Of a stretch of DNA of 64,000 nt, positions 43,930 to 53,218 are shown one piece after another. The stretch is from contig CAKNFJ010000002.1 in NCBI GenBank assembly GCA_930633495.1, positions 248,001-312,000 on the forward strand. The letters run 5' to 3'. A program made the translations under genes and the position numbers. Below the pieces are notes generated by a model that was not told where the DNA came from, ran no database searches, and worked only from the letters and a program-made list of their open reading frames with translations. Each line of letters begins with the position of its first letter. Position 1 is the stretch's first letter. The stretch is from Hyphomicrobiales bacterium. Its GTDB lineage: Bacteria > Pseudomonadota > Alphaproteobacteria > Rhizobiales > Beijerinckiaceae.

Positions 43930-44382
43930 TCAGCTTCTGGAGACCATGGCAGGAATGGCCAGTGCCGTGTCCGCCTCGTCCAGGATGGAGAAACTGTACC
44001 GCCCCTGCCCGTCCCGCTCGACCGCATAGCTCAGCCGGTCGCGGATATGGTTGTCCTGATCGAAGGGCAGGTTGCGCGGCTTCAGCGACGTGAGCTGCCG
44101 CTCCTCGACATAGACCGAGTTGCAGATGATGATCTGGTCTCCGGCCTGACAAGTACGGGCTGCGGCGCCGTTCAGGATGCAGCATCGCGAGCCGCGCGCG
44201 CCGAGAATGACATAGGTCGAGATGCGCGCTCCCGAATTCTTGTTCCAGATCTCGACGAACTCCATCGGCAGGATTCCGGCCGCCTCGCAGTGATCGGGAT
44301 CCAGCGTGATCGAGCCGTGATAGTTGAGATTGGCCTCGGTGACATGGATGCCCTGCAGCTTACCGGCGACGATCTTGCGCAT
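43930..44382 (-). CDS. panD: Aspartate 1-decarboxylase
   Basis: Makes beta-alanine from aspartate for pantothenate. 150 residues, of which the first 115 are the PanD fold. The self-cleavage site that yields the pyruvoyl group is present as NYHGSITL (Gly-Ser bond). EAAGILPMEFVEIWN and the LNGAAAR block with catalytic residues are conserved. The C-terminal 35 residues extend beyond typical PanD. A 56-bp gap separates it from nadC upstream. Confidence 0.92.
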   Translation of the reverse strand: MRKIVAGKLQGIHVTEANLNYHGSITLDPDHCEAAGILPMEFVEIWNKNSGARISTYVILGARGSRCCILNGAAARTCQAGDQIIICNSVYVEERQLTSLKPRNLPFDQDNHIRDRLSYAVERDGQGRYSFSILDEADTALAIPAMVSRS

Positions 44383-44438
44383 CGGTCTCGTTCTTCCTGC
44401 TTGAGTGGAGCAACTCCAAGACTGCAGCGGAGCCGCAA

Positions 44439-45296
44439 TCAGAGAGACTGATAATCCAGGCCGATATCGAGGATCGGCGCGCTATGGGTCAGCCAGCCGA
44501 TGGAAATCAGGTCGACGCCGGTCGCGGCGACGCTCGGCGCTGTCGCGGCGGTGATCCGGCCCGATGCCTCGGTGAGCGCGCGGCCTGAGACCATGGCGAC
44601 GGCGCGGCACAACTCATCCGGCGTCATGTTATCCAGCAGGACGGCGTCGGGAGCGAGTTCCAATGCCTCCTCCAGCTGCGCCAGCGTATCGACCTCGATC
44701 TCGATCTTGACGAGATGGCCGACGCTGGCGCGTACGCGCTCGATCGCCGGGCGGATGCCGCCGGCGACGGCAATGTGGTTGTCCTTGATCAGAACGGCAT
44801 CGTCGAGGCCGAAGCGGTGATTTGAGCCGCCGCCGGCACGCACGGCGTATTTCTCGATCGCGCGCAGGCCGGGCGTGGTCTTGCGCGTGCAGACGATCTT
44901 CGCCTTGTGCCCCTCGACCGCATCGACGATGGCCCGCGTGGCCGTGGCGATACCGCTCAGGCGGCTGAGGAAATTAAGCGCGGTCCGCTCGCCTGTGAGG
45001 ATCGCTCGGGCCGGCCCGCTTACGGTCGCGACGATATCGCCCCCCGCGACGGCGCTGCCATCCGCTCGCTGCACGGAAATCGCGACATCCGGATCGATCA
45101 GTTTGAAGGCCAGCGCGGCCAGATCGAGACCGGCGACCACCCCCGGCTGGCGCGCAGCGAGGACGGTCGTGGCCCGCTGCTCCCGCGGAACGATCGCATC
45201 CGTCGTCAGGTCGCCGGCCCGGCCGAGATCTTCGAGCAGGGCAGATCGGACCAGAGGTTCGAGCATGATGGTGGGAAGCGGGAAGAGCTGCGTCAT
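44439..45296 (-). CDS. nadC: Nicotinate-nucleotide pyrophosphorylase (carboxylating)
   Basis: Joins quinolinate and PRPP to give nicotinate mononucleotide, the third step of de novo NAD synthesis. 285 residues with the family motifs LEDLGRAGDLTTDAI, LNFLSRLSGIAT, CTRKTTPGLRAIEKYAV, GGGSNHR and ISIGWLTHSAPILDIGLDY. The start overlaps the nadB stop by 4 bp (ATGA). Confidence 0.95.
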   Translation of the reverse strand: MTQLFPLPTIMLEPLVRSALLEDLGRAGDLTTDAIVPREQRATTVLAARQPGVVAGLDLAALAFKLIDPDVAISVQRADGSAVAGGDIVATVSGPARAILTGERTALNFLSRLSGIATATRAIVDAVEGHKAKIVCTRKTTPGLRAIEKYAVRAGGGSNHRFGLDDAVLIKDNHIAVAGGIRPAIERVRASVGHLVKIEIEVDTLAQLEEALELAPDAVLLDNMTPDELCRAVAMVSGRALTEASGRITAATAPSVAATGVDLISIGWLTHSAPILDIGLDYQSL

Positions 45297-46837
45297 GCTG
45301 AAAGACTTTCGAGAACGGGCATGCGCCCGAGGGATCGGGCGACCGTCAGCGCGGCGCCAAGTGTGATCCTGGATCGCGTGGCAACCCGTGCCTGGTGAGG
45401 AAAATCGGCGCGAGAATGCGCCCCGCGGCTTTCCGGTCGCAACAGCGCTGACGCCGCGATCATCAAACCGACGATCGCAGGGTCGGACGCGGCCTCCTCT
45501 TGCTCCGATAGAGGCAACAAGGCCTGCAAGGCAGCCGACAGGGCTTCTTCATTGCGCAGAACGCCAAGCGAACGCGAAACGACCGACCGAATGGGTGCCG
45601 GATCGGGTAACATCGCCATGGGTGCCGGGAGGGAGCGGCTAGGCTCTGCAGCAGTCCCAGCGAGGTCCTCCGCGACCCAACGCGAACAGACGACGGCTTC
45701 AGTCAGGGAGTTGCTGGCAAGCCTGTTCGCGCCCTGTAGGCCGGTCGAGGCAACCTCACCACAGGCCCATAATCCGCAGACCGAGCTGCGGCCGAACTCG
45801 TCCACGGCGACCCCGCCCATGTGGTAATGCTGAGCCGGTCGGATCGGGATAAGATCCCTCCCCGGATCGACGCCGATCCTGCCGCATGCCGCGGCTATCG
45901 ACGGGAAGTGCTTTCCGAAAGCCGGGCCGATCGTCCCGCGGGCGTCGAGAAAGACCTGGTGCCCATCAACCAGCTGTTTCGAGACTGCGCGGGCAACGAC
46001 GTCGCGCGGGGCAAGTTCGGCCCCATCGACCTCCGCGAGAAAGCGCTGGCCCGTTTCGTTGACGAGGATCGCTCCTTCGCCGCGAACCGCTTCGCTGATC
46101 AGCGCCGCCGGGCTGCCTGATCCGAGAAGTGCCGTCGGATGGAACTGAATGAACTCAAGATCGGCAAGGAGTGCTCCGGCACGGGCAGCGAGCGCGAGCC
46201 CCTGTCCCCAGTTCCCCAGCGGGTTGGTGGATTCGAGGAATAATCCGCCAAGTCCGCCGGGCGCCAACACTACCCGGCTCGACGCGACGAATGCCTGTCC
46301 ATCCCGGCCACGCACCCAAACGCCGTGAACCCGGTTATCAGCGACGGCCAGACGACACGCCTCCATGCCTTCGACGACCTCGATCGAAGGCATGGATTTC
46401 ACGGCCGCGACGAGGGCGCGCATGATTTCGCGACCGCTGCCGTCACCATCGGCATGGATGATCCGCCGCCGGCTATGCGCGGCCTCCAGCCCCAGGCGCC
46501 ATCGCCCCTGCGGCGTGCGATCGAAGCGAACGCCGAAGCCTTCGAGCCCGGCGACCGCGTCGGGCGCAGCCTCAAGGATGCGTTTGGCCACGACGGAATC
46601 GCAGAGGCCGTCGCCGGCCGCGAGGGTGTCGGCCAGGTGCAGAGCGGGATCGTCGTCATCGCCCATGGCGGCGGCGAGACCGCCTTGCGCCCACACGCTG
46701 GAGGCTTCGGTTCCCAGCGGTGCCTTCGTCAGAAGAACCACCGGCTCTGGCGCAAGATGAAGAGCCGTCAGGAGCCCAGCGATGCCGCCGCCGATGATGA
46801 CGGGACGACCATAGAGATCAAGGACGTCCCGGCTCAT
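45293..46837 (-). CDS. nadB: L-aspartate oxidase
   Basis: FAD enzyme making iminoaspartate, the first step of NAD synthesis. 514 residues. FAD-binding [15 protein letters not shown] near the N-terminus, [14 protein letters not shown], the catalytic segment [38 protein letters not shown] and [20 protein letters not shown] are all present. Overlaps nadA and nadC by 4 bp each, indicating tight translational coupling. Confidence 0.95.
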   Translation of the reverse strand: MSRDVLDLYGRPVIIGGGIAGLLTALHLAPEPVVLLTKAPLGTEASSVWAQGGLAAAMGDDDDPALHLADTLAAGDGLCDSVVAKRILEAAPDAVAGLEGFGVRFDRTPQGRWRLGLEAAHSRRRIIHADGDGSGREIMRALVAAVKSMPSIEVVEGMEACRLAVADNRVHGVWVRGRDGQAFVASSRVVLAPGGLGGLFLESTNPLGNWGQGLALAARAGALLADLEFIQFHPTALLGSGSPAALISEAVRGEGAILVNETGQRFLAEVDGAELAPRDVVARAVSKQLVDGHQVFLDARGTIGPAFGKHFPSIAAACGRIGVDPGRDLIPIRPAQHYHMGGVAVDEFGRSSVCGLWACGEVASTGLQGANRLASNSLTEAVVCSRWVAEDLAGTAAEPSRSLPAPMAMLPDPAPIRSVVSRSLGVLRNEEALSAALQALLPLSEQEEAASDPAIVGLMIAASALLRPESRGAHSRADFPHQARVATRSRITLGAALTVARSLGRMPVLESLSA

Positions 46838-47808
46838 ACGGCGAGCATCCGCTGGACGGCCAGCCGCGCCCGCCCGGCGATCTCCAGATCGACAGTTACG
46901 ACATGCTGGTTCTGCTCAAGCGCGGTGCGGATATTGGCCAGCGTGATCCGCTTCATATGCGGGCACAGATTGCAGGGGCGGATGAATTCGACATCGGGAT
47001 GCTGGAGCGCGACATTGTCGCTCATCGAGCACTCGGTCATCAGCACCACGCGGGCCGGCTTGTAGCGTTCGACATAGCCGGACATGTCCGCGGTCGAGCC
47101 GGCGAAATCGGCCTCGGCCACCACCTCGGGCGGGCATTCGGGGTGGGCGAGCACCGTCACGCCCGGATGGTTCTCCCGGAGCGCGCGGATATCGGCCGGC
47201 GAGAAGCGCTCATGCACCTCGCAATGCCCCTTCCAGGCGATGATCTGGACGTCGGTCTGGGCCGCGATGTTCTGGGCCAGATACTCGTCCGGCAGCATCA
47301 GCACCCGCGGCACGCCGAGGGATTCGACGACCGCCTTCGCATTGCCAGAGGTGCAGCAGATATCGGACTCGGCCTTCACCTCGGCGGAGGTGTTGACATA
47401 GGTAATGACGGGAACGCCCGGATAGCGCTGCCGCAGCAGGCGGATATCCGCCGCCGTGATCGAATCCGCCAAGGAACAACCCGCCCCGAGATCGGGGATC
47501 AGGACCGTCTTCTGGGGATTCAGCAGCTTCGCCGTCTCGGCCATGAAATGCACACCGGCCAGCACGATCACGTCGGCTTCGGTCGACATCGCCTTGCGGG
47601 CAAGTGCGAGACTATCGCCAACGATGTCGGCAACGCCGTGGAAGATCTCCGGAGTCTGGTAGTTATGCGCGAGGATGACGGCATTCCGCCGCCGCTTCAG
47701 CGCGAGAATGGCGTCGATATCGTCGGCGAAGCTCAGCCATTCGGCCGGCGGGATGACGCTTTTGACTCGCTCGTAGAGTGCTGTCGTGACGGCGGAGGCC
47801 TGGAACAT
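46834..47808 (-). CDS. nadA: Quinolinate synthase
   Basis: Iron-sulfur enzyme that condenses iminoaspartate with dihydroxyacetone phosphate. 324 residues from ATG at 47808, with GAGGG upstream. Three conserved cysteine sites for the 4Fe-4S cluster: [22 protein letters not shown] and [12 protein letters not shown]. It is the first gene of the operon; two NrtR-type palindromes lie 13-61 bp upstream of its start. Confidence 0.95.
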   Translation of the reverse strand: MFQASAVTTALYERVKSVIPPAEWLSFADDIDAILALKRRRNAVILAHNYQTPEIFHGVADIVGDSLALARKAMSTEADVIVLAGVHFMAETAKLLNPQKTVLIPDLGAGCSLADSITAADIRLLRQRYPGVPVITYVNTSAEVKAESDICCTSGNAKAVVESLGVPRVLMLPDEYLAQNIAAQTDVQIIAWKGHCEVHERFSPADIRALRENHPGVTVLAHPECPPEVVAEADFAGSTADMSGYVERYKPARVVLMTECSMSDNVALQHPDVEFIRPCNLCPHMKRITLANIRTALEQNQHVVTVDLEIAGRARLAVQRMLAV

Positions 47809-47820
47809 CAAGTACCCTCA

Positions 47821-47869
47821 TTATGCTCTGAATGAGTATAATGAGAACATATGCTTACTATGAGCATAA
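47821..47869. promoter_or_regulatory. Two NrtR-type operator boxes before nadA
   Basis: Box 1 (47821-47841) has arms TTATGCTC and GAGTATAA around five bases; box 2 (47849-47869) has ATATGCTT and GAGCATAA around five bases. Their centres are 28 bp apart. This dyad type matches known binding sites of the NAD regulator NrtR. The NrtR-like gene lies immediately upstream, so NAD-responsive control of nadABC-panD-pabB-panB is expected. Confidence 0.75.
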
Positions 47870-47875
47870 GAGATG

Positions 47876-48829
47876 TCAAGCGCGAGAAAGCGGCAATCGC
47901 GTCCCGGCGACGGTTCGTTCGGCGAGGATGGCTTGCCGGAAGCGGAAGCGCTTGGCCGGTCGGCCGCCTGTATCCGCAGTCGTCTCTCCGGTCTCCTCGA
48001 CCAGCTCCTGCTGCTCGATCAGGCGTCGGAAATTTTGCTTGTGCACCAGCCGGCCGGCGAGCGCTTCCACTGTCCGCTGCAATTGCAGCAGCGTGAAAGT
48101 CGGCGGCATCAGCTCGAACACAACCGGGCGGTATTTGATCTTGGTGCGGAGCCTCGCGATCCCCGTGGCGAGGATACGGCGATGATCGGCGATCATCGAC
48201 CGGCCGGGAATGGTCGGCTCACCGCCAGCGCTGCGATCCCGGATCGCTTCGGCAACCAAGCCCGCTTCGTAGAGCAGCTCATATCGCTGGAGCACGAGCT
48301 CCTCGTTCCAGCCGTGATCATTCAACCCGAAACTGAGCGTCACGCGCCGGTGGCGTTCCTCTTTCGCCGCCCGATTGTCTGCACTCTCAGCCCACGACAA
48401 GAGCTGGGGCACGATCGCTTCGAGCAGAATGCTCGGCTCCCCGGCTCGGTGGTCTTCCCAAGGGAAATAGTCGTACCACCTGCCCCAACCATGCGCTGAT
48501 GAGCTCTTGGTGCGCTCCTCCAGTGCTAGAGCCAGATAGCTGATCGAGATCTGAACGCGCTCATCGCTGATGCGGCCATGGTCAGCGAAGGTATAAAGCT
48601 GTTCGATATATCCCAGCGAAAGGCCCGTCTGGCGTTCGACCCAGGCCCGAAGGCCCGATTGCAGGGAGCGATGGCCCAGTTCGAATGGGCCCGACGGCAA
48701 TGATTCGAAACGATCGATCGTGAGGATGCGCGGATCGCCCATTGTGACCGCTGCCACGACGGCGATGAGATCGGCGCCTAGCGACTGCTCCGGATCAACT
48801 TGAACTGCCTTTGCCTTGTCCGCCCGCAT
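47876..48829 (-). CDS. nrtR: NrtR-type transcriptional regulator of NAD metabolism
   Basis: 317 residues from ATG at 48829; upstream in-frame sequence is remnant DNA. The N-terminal half is a Nudix-like domain (DLIAVVAAVTMGDPRIL, then PFELGHRSLQSGLRAWVERQ and SLGYIEQLYTFADHGR) in which the catalytic REUXEE residues are missing, as in NrtR repressors that bind ADP-ribose. The C-terminal half is the winged helix (MPPTFTLLQLQRTVEALAG, then HKQNFRRLI). It reads in the same direction as nadA, with the boxes between them. Confidence 0.9.
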   Translation of the reverse strand: MRADKAKAVQVDPEQSLGADLIAVVAAVTMGDPRILTIDRFESLPSGPFELGHRSLQSGLRAWVERQTGLSLGYIEQLYTFADHGRISDERVQISISYLALALEERTKSSSAHGWGRWYDYFPWEDHRAGEPSILLEAIVPQLLSWAESADNRAAKEERHRRVTLSFGLNDHGWNEELVLQRYELLYEAGLVAEAIRDRSAGGEPTIPGRSMIADHRRILATGIARLRTKIKYRPVVFELMPPTFTLLQLQRTVEALAGRLVHKQNFRRLIEQQELVEETGETTADTGGRPAKRFRFRQAILAERTVAGTRLPLSRA

Positions 48830-49431
48830 GAAGCCTGTGTCTCTGGTCCAACCCGCCAATTGCTGAGCAGAATGGCTCGCCAAGCATGCCAAGCAAATTA
48901 CACTTTGGCAGGCTGATGCGCGCCATCCTCCAGAGAATTTCGGTGGATGGATTTTCTCCGGCGGCGCATCGCTCGGAAAATTCTGACCATTCCCAAACGT
49001 CTGCCCGGAACGCCAGGACGCAGACGGACAACTACTGAAGTGTCCTGCCACCCAGCGCCCCCTCGCGGTATGCTCCGATCCCCGGGAGCAATCTCGAACA
49101 CGCAAGCCTCGCCTGACGGTCACGACTTTTTGCGAGATCGCGCAAACCCACGCAATGGCCGGATGCGAGATGGCGATAGCTGAGACTACTTTTGCAGCCG
49201 TACGCAAGGCGCGGCGTGGTTTCGACGAGCCCCCCTCGGAAAGCACGGAGGACGATAGGTCGCGAGTTCCAGCGGCTGACGTCAGCAATCCGTGAATTGG
49301 AAAAGACCCACAAGGGCGAGAATGCAAGTCGCCCCGAGCCGGATGAGAGCTTGTTGCGGCCCGATAATCTCCCGTTCTCAGGGCTGCCTGGCAATCTCGG
49401 CAAACCTCGCAAAGACTGATCAAACCCGGGT
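48830..49431. other. Remnant-rich gap between nrtR and the glycosylase remnant
   Basis: About 600 bp with no intact gene. It holds the decayed cysteine-rich gene (about 49030-49200). The remaining sequence is open in some frames but has no protein-like pattern. Confidence 0.45.
49030..49200 (-). pseudogene. Decayed copy of the cysteine-rich protein gene
   Basis: On the minus strand from about 49198 one frame reads YGCKSSLSYRHLASGHCVGL followed by RDLAK; the next frame continues at about 49110 with CVFEIAPGDRSIPRGG. The intact gene at 40.7 kb has CGCKGGPGYRHVASGQCVGF, RDLTK and CVFENAPG at the same places. Frameshift, loss of several cysteines and absence of a signal peptide mark it as a pseudogene. 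Confidence 0.7.
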
Positions 49432-50005
49432 TTAGCTGGCGGCCGGAGCTATGGCGGACTTTGGGAACGCTCTACTCACGAAGCGCGAGCCGGCTAGACC
49501 ATAGCGCCATGGCTGCTCGGCGGCTTTCGAAATCCCAATTCGGGTGCTGCAGGAAATTTCAGGCGCGCTTGATCGATCGATGATCGAGAACGGACACCAT
49601 TCCAAACTCAGTCCATTATGGTCGCTCGTTATCCCAAGCGCTTGGGCCAAGCGCCCTGGCCCATTGCACAGGTTCTTCGCGCTGCCGCGACGCGCCCGCA
49701 TCTGAGCTAGGCCGTCGGTCGGCGATGGCCCTGATCAAGACCGCGCCAGCGCCTCCAGCGATAATGTTCAAGCACCAGTGAAGTCCGTAGGACCGATAGA
49801 CATAGGCGTGCCAGGAAGGCCCAAACATGGCCCCATTGCGCGCTGTCGGATCCCGGAAGCTGTGCGAAGCTGGATCGTCGGGGAGGTAGGCCTCGGTTTC
49901 GACGATCGTTCCTCCGACGCCCTCGACGAACAGTTTCATACCGATTAGCCGCGGAGCAAGCTCCAGAGCGTTCAAAGCCTTAAGCTCAGTCAGATTCAAA
50001 GGCAT
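49432..50005 (-). pseudogene. Alkyladenine (3-methyladenine) DNA glycosylase, frameshifted
   Basis: The N-terminal part from ATG at 50005 is a normal AAG-family sequence: [48 protein letters not shown] and AVLIRAI. Near 49715-49728 the frame must change by one base to continue as [36 protein letters not shown] and PWRYGLAGSRFVS, the family C-terminus ending at 49432. Without the shift the protein would end at 49616 with an unrelated tail. Either a pseudogene or a sequencing error. The family removes alkylated purines in base excision repair. Confidence 0.85.
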
Positions 50006-50064
50006 TCGTCAACGCGAGCCTCGCAGATGGCGCTGACTCTGAGCGCGGCTGCAGCCTGAAACGA

Positions 50065-50178
50065 CTAGCGTATCAGTGGAAGCACCGTCGCCGCAGCGAT
50101 CGCCACGACGATAGCACCGCGAATGAGGATGCCGTTGATCCGAGCCATAGAGGCTTCTGAGCTGTCAGGCGTACGCAT
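50065..50178 (-). CDS. Small membrane protein, 37 residues
   Basis: ATG at 50178 with GGAGG seven bases ahead. Residues about 18-35 (LIRGAIVVAIAAATVLPL) form one membrane segment. No homologue is recognised. A longer frame to 50274 lacks a comparable ribosome site. Confidence 0.45.
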   Translation of the reverse strand: MRTPDSSEASMARINGILIRGAIVVAIAAATVLPLIR

Positions 50179-50455
50179 AACTTCGCCTCCCTTGAAGATC
50201 AGCTTCAGACCCAACACCCCAAGATGCAATCCCCATAGAAAGCGATCCGTCACACTCTCGTCTCGTGTGACCACGCTGCCACGCCTTTGCGCCTGCTTCG
50301 CCGATTCCGGTTTCGCGCCCAGAATTCGCTGCGGCCGTTTGCCCAGGACGCATTTCCAGTTCTTCGGAGCGATCTGGCGTCTTAACCGAAGCGTGATGTC
50401 CGACTCGACTTGCGGTTAAGGATTGGTAAAACACACACGCTCTGGGGGAAGGACT

Positions 50456-51349
50456 ATGCGTACGTTTCTTGTGCTCGCCGGTTTGTTGGCATCGGCCTTG
50501 CCGGCAGTGGCGCAGACACCGGCGCAGTCAGAAGCACAAAAGCGAAAGCAGCACGTCCCCTATGTTCGAGCAGCGACCGACTGCGTAGCCGCCGTCGTCC
50601 GCCGCGATGATGGCTTTGATGGAGCTGTCGCCTATGACAGTTTCCAGCCGCTCATCAACAGGGCCGTATCGATCTGCTCTCAGTCGATCTCAGTGATGAT
50701 TTCGACCCACGACGCGATCTACGGCTTCGGCGGTCAAGCGTTCTACACCGGTGCGTATCTGACGGATCTGGAGAGAGCCGTGCGCGTGCGCTTGGCCAGT
50801 CAGATCGCAATCTCCCGGGCCGATGCTGAGCGCAGGACGACCGAGCGGCAGGCCAATGAGGAGCGGGAGCGCGCGGAACGGCAGGCAAGGCTGGAGAAGG
50901 AAAAGGCTGAGCGGGAGGCCGCCGCAGCACATGCCGAGGCGCAGCGGATTGAAGCCGAGACTCGCGCCAAGCTGGCTCGGGCCGAAAGGACCGAACTCCT
51001 GGAAAAGACGCGAGACCTTATTCGGACGAAGACGCTCGCCTGCATCGGCAAGGAAGGCGCCACAATGCTCCTGACCGACGAGAAAGCGGAGGTCGTCGCG
51101 AAGGCGGCGATGATCTTCTGCCAGAACGATATCGATGCGCTCGTGAAGGTCACGACGGAGCTGGTGGAAAACGAATCCGGCGGGCCCTCGGATCGATCAA
51201 TGGTCCGGAAGATCGCGGAGGACCGTGTGCGTGACGTCGTCACGGCTTACGTCATCCGGTCGCGCGGCGATCTGATCGGGAAAAACCTGAAAGAGCAGCA
51301 GACGCCTGCAAAGCCAGCCGAGAGTTCCAGAAACTCCCCTACCCTCTGA
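50456..51349 (+). CDS. Exported coiled-coil protein
   Basis: 297 residues. ATG at 50456 with GGGGGAAGG upstream. Signal peptide MRTFLVLAGLLASALPAVAQ, then a globular part, a long Glu/Arg/Ala coiled coil (about residues 115-185, TolA-like in composition) and a C-terminal helical domain with two cysteines. Function unknown; probably a periplasmic structural or scaffold protein. The upstream region has an AAGGATTG octamer at 50418. Confidence 0.75.
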   Translation: MRTFLVLAGLLASALPAVAQTPAQSEAQKRKQHVPYVRAATDCVAAVVRRDDGFDGAVAYDSFQPLINRAVSICSQSISVMISTHDAIYGFGGQAFYTGAYLTDLERAVRVRLASQIAISRADAERRTTERQANEERERAERQARLEKEKAEREAAAAHAEAQRIEAETRAKLARAERTELLEKTRDLIRTKTLACIGKEGATMLLTDEKAEVVAKAAMIFCQNDIDALVKVTTELVENESGGPSDRSMVRKIAEDRVRDVVTAYVIRSRGDLIGKNLKEQQTPAKPAESSRNSPTL

Positions 51350-51390
51350 CCCAGCGGCCAGCCTGATCGTGACAGCGGAAAGGGCGCTTC

Positions 51391-51600
51391 ATGGGATTTA
51401 GGTTTCGGCGTTCCGTTCGTCTTTTTCCTGGCGTCAGGGTGAACTTCAGCCTGAGCGGCGTCAGCGTGAGCGCCGGCGTGCCGGGTGCCATGGTCAATAT
51501 CGGCCCGCGCGGCAGTCGCGCCTGACCGTCGGCCTACCCGGAACCGGGCTATCTGACACCCAGAGCTTGAGTTCGCCCCGCCGGGCCAAACCCGCGTCGA
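51391..51600 (+). pseudogene. DUF4236 protein, frameshifted
   Basis: From ATG at 51391 the frame reads MGFRFRRSVRLFPGVRVNFS, then LSGVSVSAGVPGAMVNIGPR, the DUF4236 domain, but stops at 51525. One base earlier in frame the sequence continues RLTVGLPGTGLSDT, the expected second half of the domain. A one-base deletion near 51519 explains this. After about 51600 the composition is no longer recognisable. DUF4236 proteins are small and of unknown function. Confidence 0.7.
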
Positions 51601-51913
51601 GTCCCGCTGAAATCTATCTGGAACCGCCAGCCCCACCCGAACAGATACGCCCTGTCGCTGGCCGCTCCGGCCCCAGTCCCGCCGGTGTCTGGCCGCATCC
51701 GTTCCCCTTGAGGCTTTTGGCGTATTGCCCAGGCTTCCCCTTGGCCGGCTCCCACTGGGATGCCGGCCGTTTTCTGGCTCGACCCCGGCCGCTTCGATCT
51801 CTGTGTGAACTCTTGCCGAGGAGGTTAGCGCAATCCACGTTTGATTTGGGACCCCATTGTGACTTTCATCCTCGCCGCAGACCATGTCTCCGAACCAAAA
51901 TTTTGGAGGTCAC

Positions 51914-52210
51914 ATGGAACCCACAGAATCAACCGTCGAGCAGCTGGATTTCGAGTATGTTTACGCGGGCACGCCCCCTGACTTGCGCGCGTCAGGGCCG
52001 TATGAGATCGAGGCATTCTTCAAATTTGATAGCCTAAACGATGTCGTCGCTGGGGCCACATGTTGGCTCGAAGCTCGCCGTATCCAACATGAGATGAGGA
52101 TCGAGACGAATCTGGAGGAAGAGGGCTTCTTCCTGCGGATTTCGTTTCCCCTTGAGGAATCACGCATGATCTTCGTTCGTGAGTATTGCCCCCGAGATGA
52201 CGAGCAGTGA
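51914..52210 (+). CDS. Unknown acidic protein, 98 residues
   Basis: ATG at 51914 behind GGAGGT (close spacing). Acidic, alpha/beta pattern, no signal peptide. Not recognised. The longer start at 51884 lacks a ribosome site. Confidence 0.5.
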   Translation: MEPTESTVEQLDFEYVYAGTPPDLRASGPYEIEAFFKFDSLNDVVAGATCWLEARRIQHEMRIETNLEEEGFFLRISFPLEESRMIFVREYCPRDDEQ

Positions 52211-52718
52211 CACGATGGTCGTTGGCAGCGATGCTAGAGGCGTTTCATTGAAACGCCCACCGCGAGTACTACAAGGCCGGCCCAAAAGGCCAGCCGGCAA
52301 GAGGGGAAAGTTTCATAAGATAGGTCTGCGAATCCCGCCTCCGTGGCCTCCCGCGAACGGTCAGCTGCGCGCCGAGGACTTGGCCCCTAACACGGTGATG
52401 TGCAGAAAATGGCCCTGACACAGTCGAAGAGGTTCGACGAGACGCCTCGGAGCGCGTTCGTGAGTCGCGCTGATCGGGATGAGGGCTCCTGACGCCGAAC
52501 CGGCTGGCCTAGGAGGGATGAAGCCGGCTCGGCCCTCGCGCCGCATCTAAGGCGCGCCGGAAATTTGTCTACCGGATGTGAAGTTCGGGTAACTGGCGAG
52601 CTGCGACACATTGGGCAACGGCGCAGCCCGCCAGACCCGAATCGCGTCTCGCGGCGCCGGCCAGAGTCTTATCAGCCAGAACTTCACGGCCATCAACAAA
52701 GGGACCGCGCGGCTATGA
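52211..52718. other. Gap without recognisable features
   Basis: About 500 bp of GC-rich sequence. No frame has a convincing start, composition or motif on either strand. I see nothing in it. Confidence 0.4.
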
Positions 52719-53003
52719 TCAGCCGTCGTTCGAAGAGTTGAGCTCGTCCGGCCTCAGTCCTTCATCGAGGGCTGTTGGCATCGCCTTTCTGAGTGCGTCG
52801 TTGATCCGGTCCTGCCAGCCGGGCCCGCCATCCTGAAAGTGCGCCAGCACCTCGCTGTCGATTCGAAGAGTGACCATCTCCTTGGTCCCCGGCAGAGCGG
52901 TACGCTTCTCAATTGGCGCAGGCGGCGCCACTTTCGGCGCAGCGAAAAGGGCTTCTGCCTTGTCGCGAGCGCTCGGTGGGCGGCGCGTTCTATCGTTGCT
53001 CAT
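52719..53003 (-). CDS. BrnA-like antitoxin
   Basis: 94 residues from ATG at 53003 after GAGGACG. The C-terminal half shows the BrnA_antitoxin pattern KEMVTLRIDSEVLAHFQDGG followed by PGWQDRINDALRKAM, a ribbon-helix-helix-like DNA-binding module. BrnA normally follows its RelE-like toxin BrnT. No toxin gene is seen directly upstream (53004-53218), so it appears to be an orphan. Confidence 0.78.
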   Translation of the reverse strand: MSNDRTRRPPSARDKAEALFAAPKVAPPAPIEKRTALPGTKEMVTLRIDSEVLAHFQDGGPGWQDRINDALRKAMPTALDEGLRPDELNSSNDG

Positions 53004-53218
53004 TACGTCCTCATACCAAGTAGCTGGCACTCGATCATAGCAGGGACTGGTTGGAAACGGGCGCTTTCCGCTAGTCGAGCACTTCAGGATCGTCGCTACG
53101 TCAATGGGCGCCTCGGACCTTCATTGTCCTTTGGATGGCTGGGCATCAAAGCGACTTCAGACGAGGAACGGCCATCCGGCGACGGCGTTCAATGATTGTC
53201 CTTAGGAGATGTCAGTTT

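Noticed and set aside
48830..49423. N-terminal extension of the NrtR frame by about 198 residues
   Set aside because: The extension runs through the decayed cysteine-rich gene and has no domain. The Nudix-like domain starts just after ATG 48829.
51567..52037. A long open frame following the DUF4236 domain
   Set aside because: Only the first 10-15 residues continue the domain; the rest is rich in Pro, Arg and Ser without motif and overlaps a better frame at 51914.
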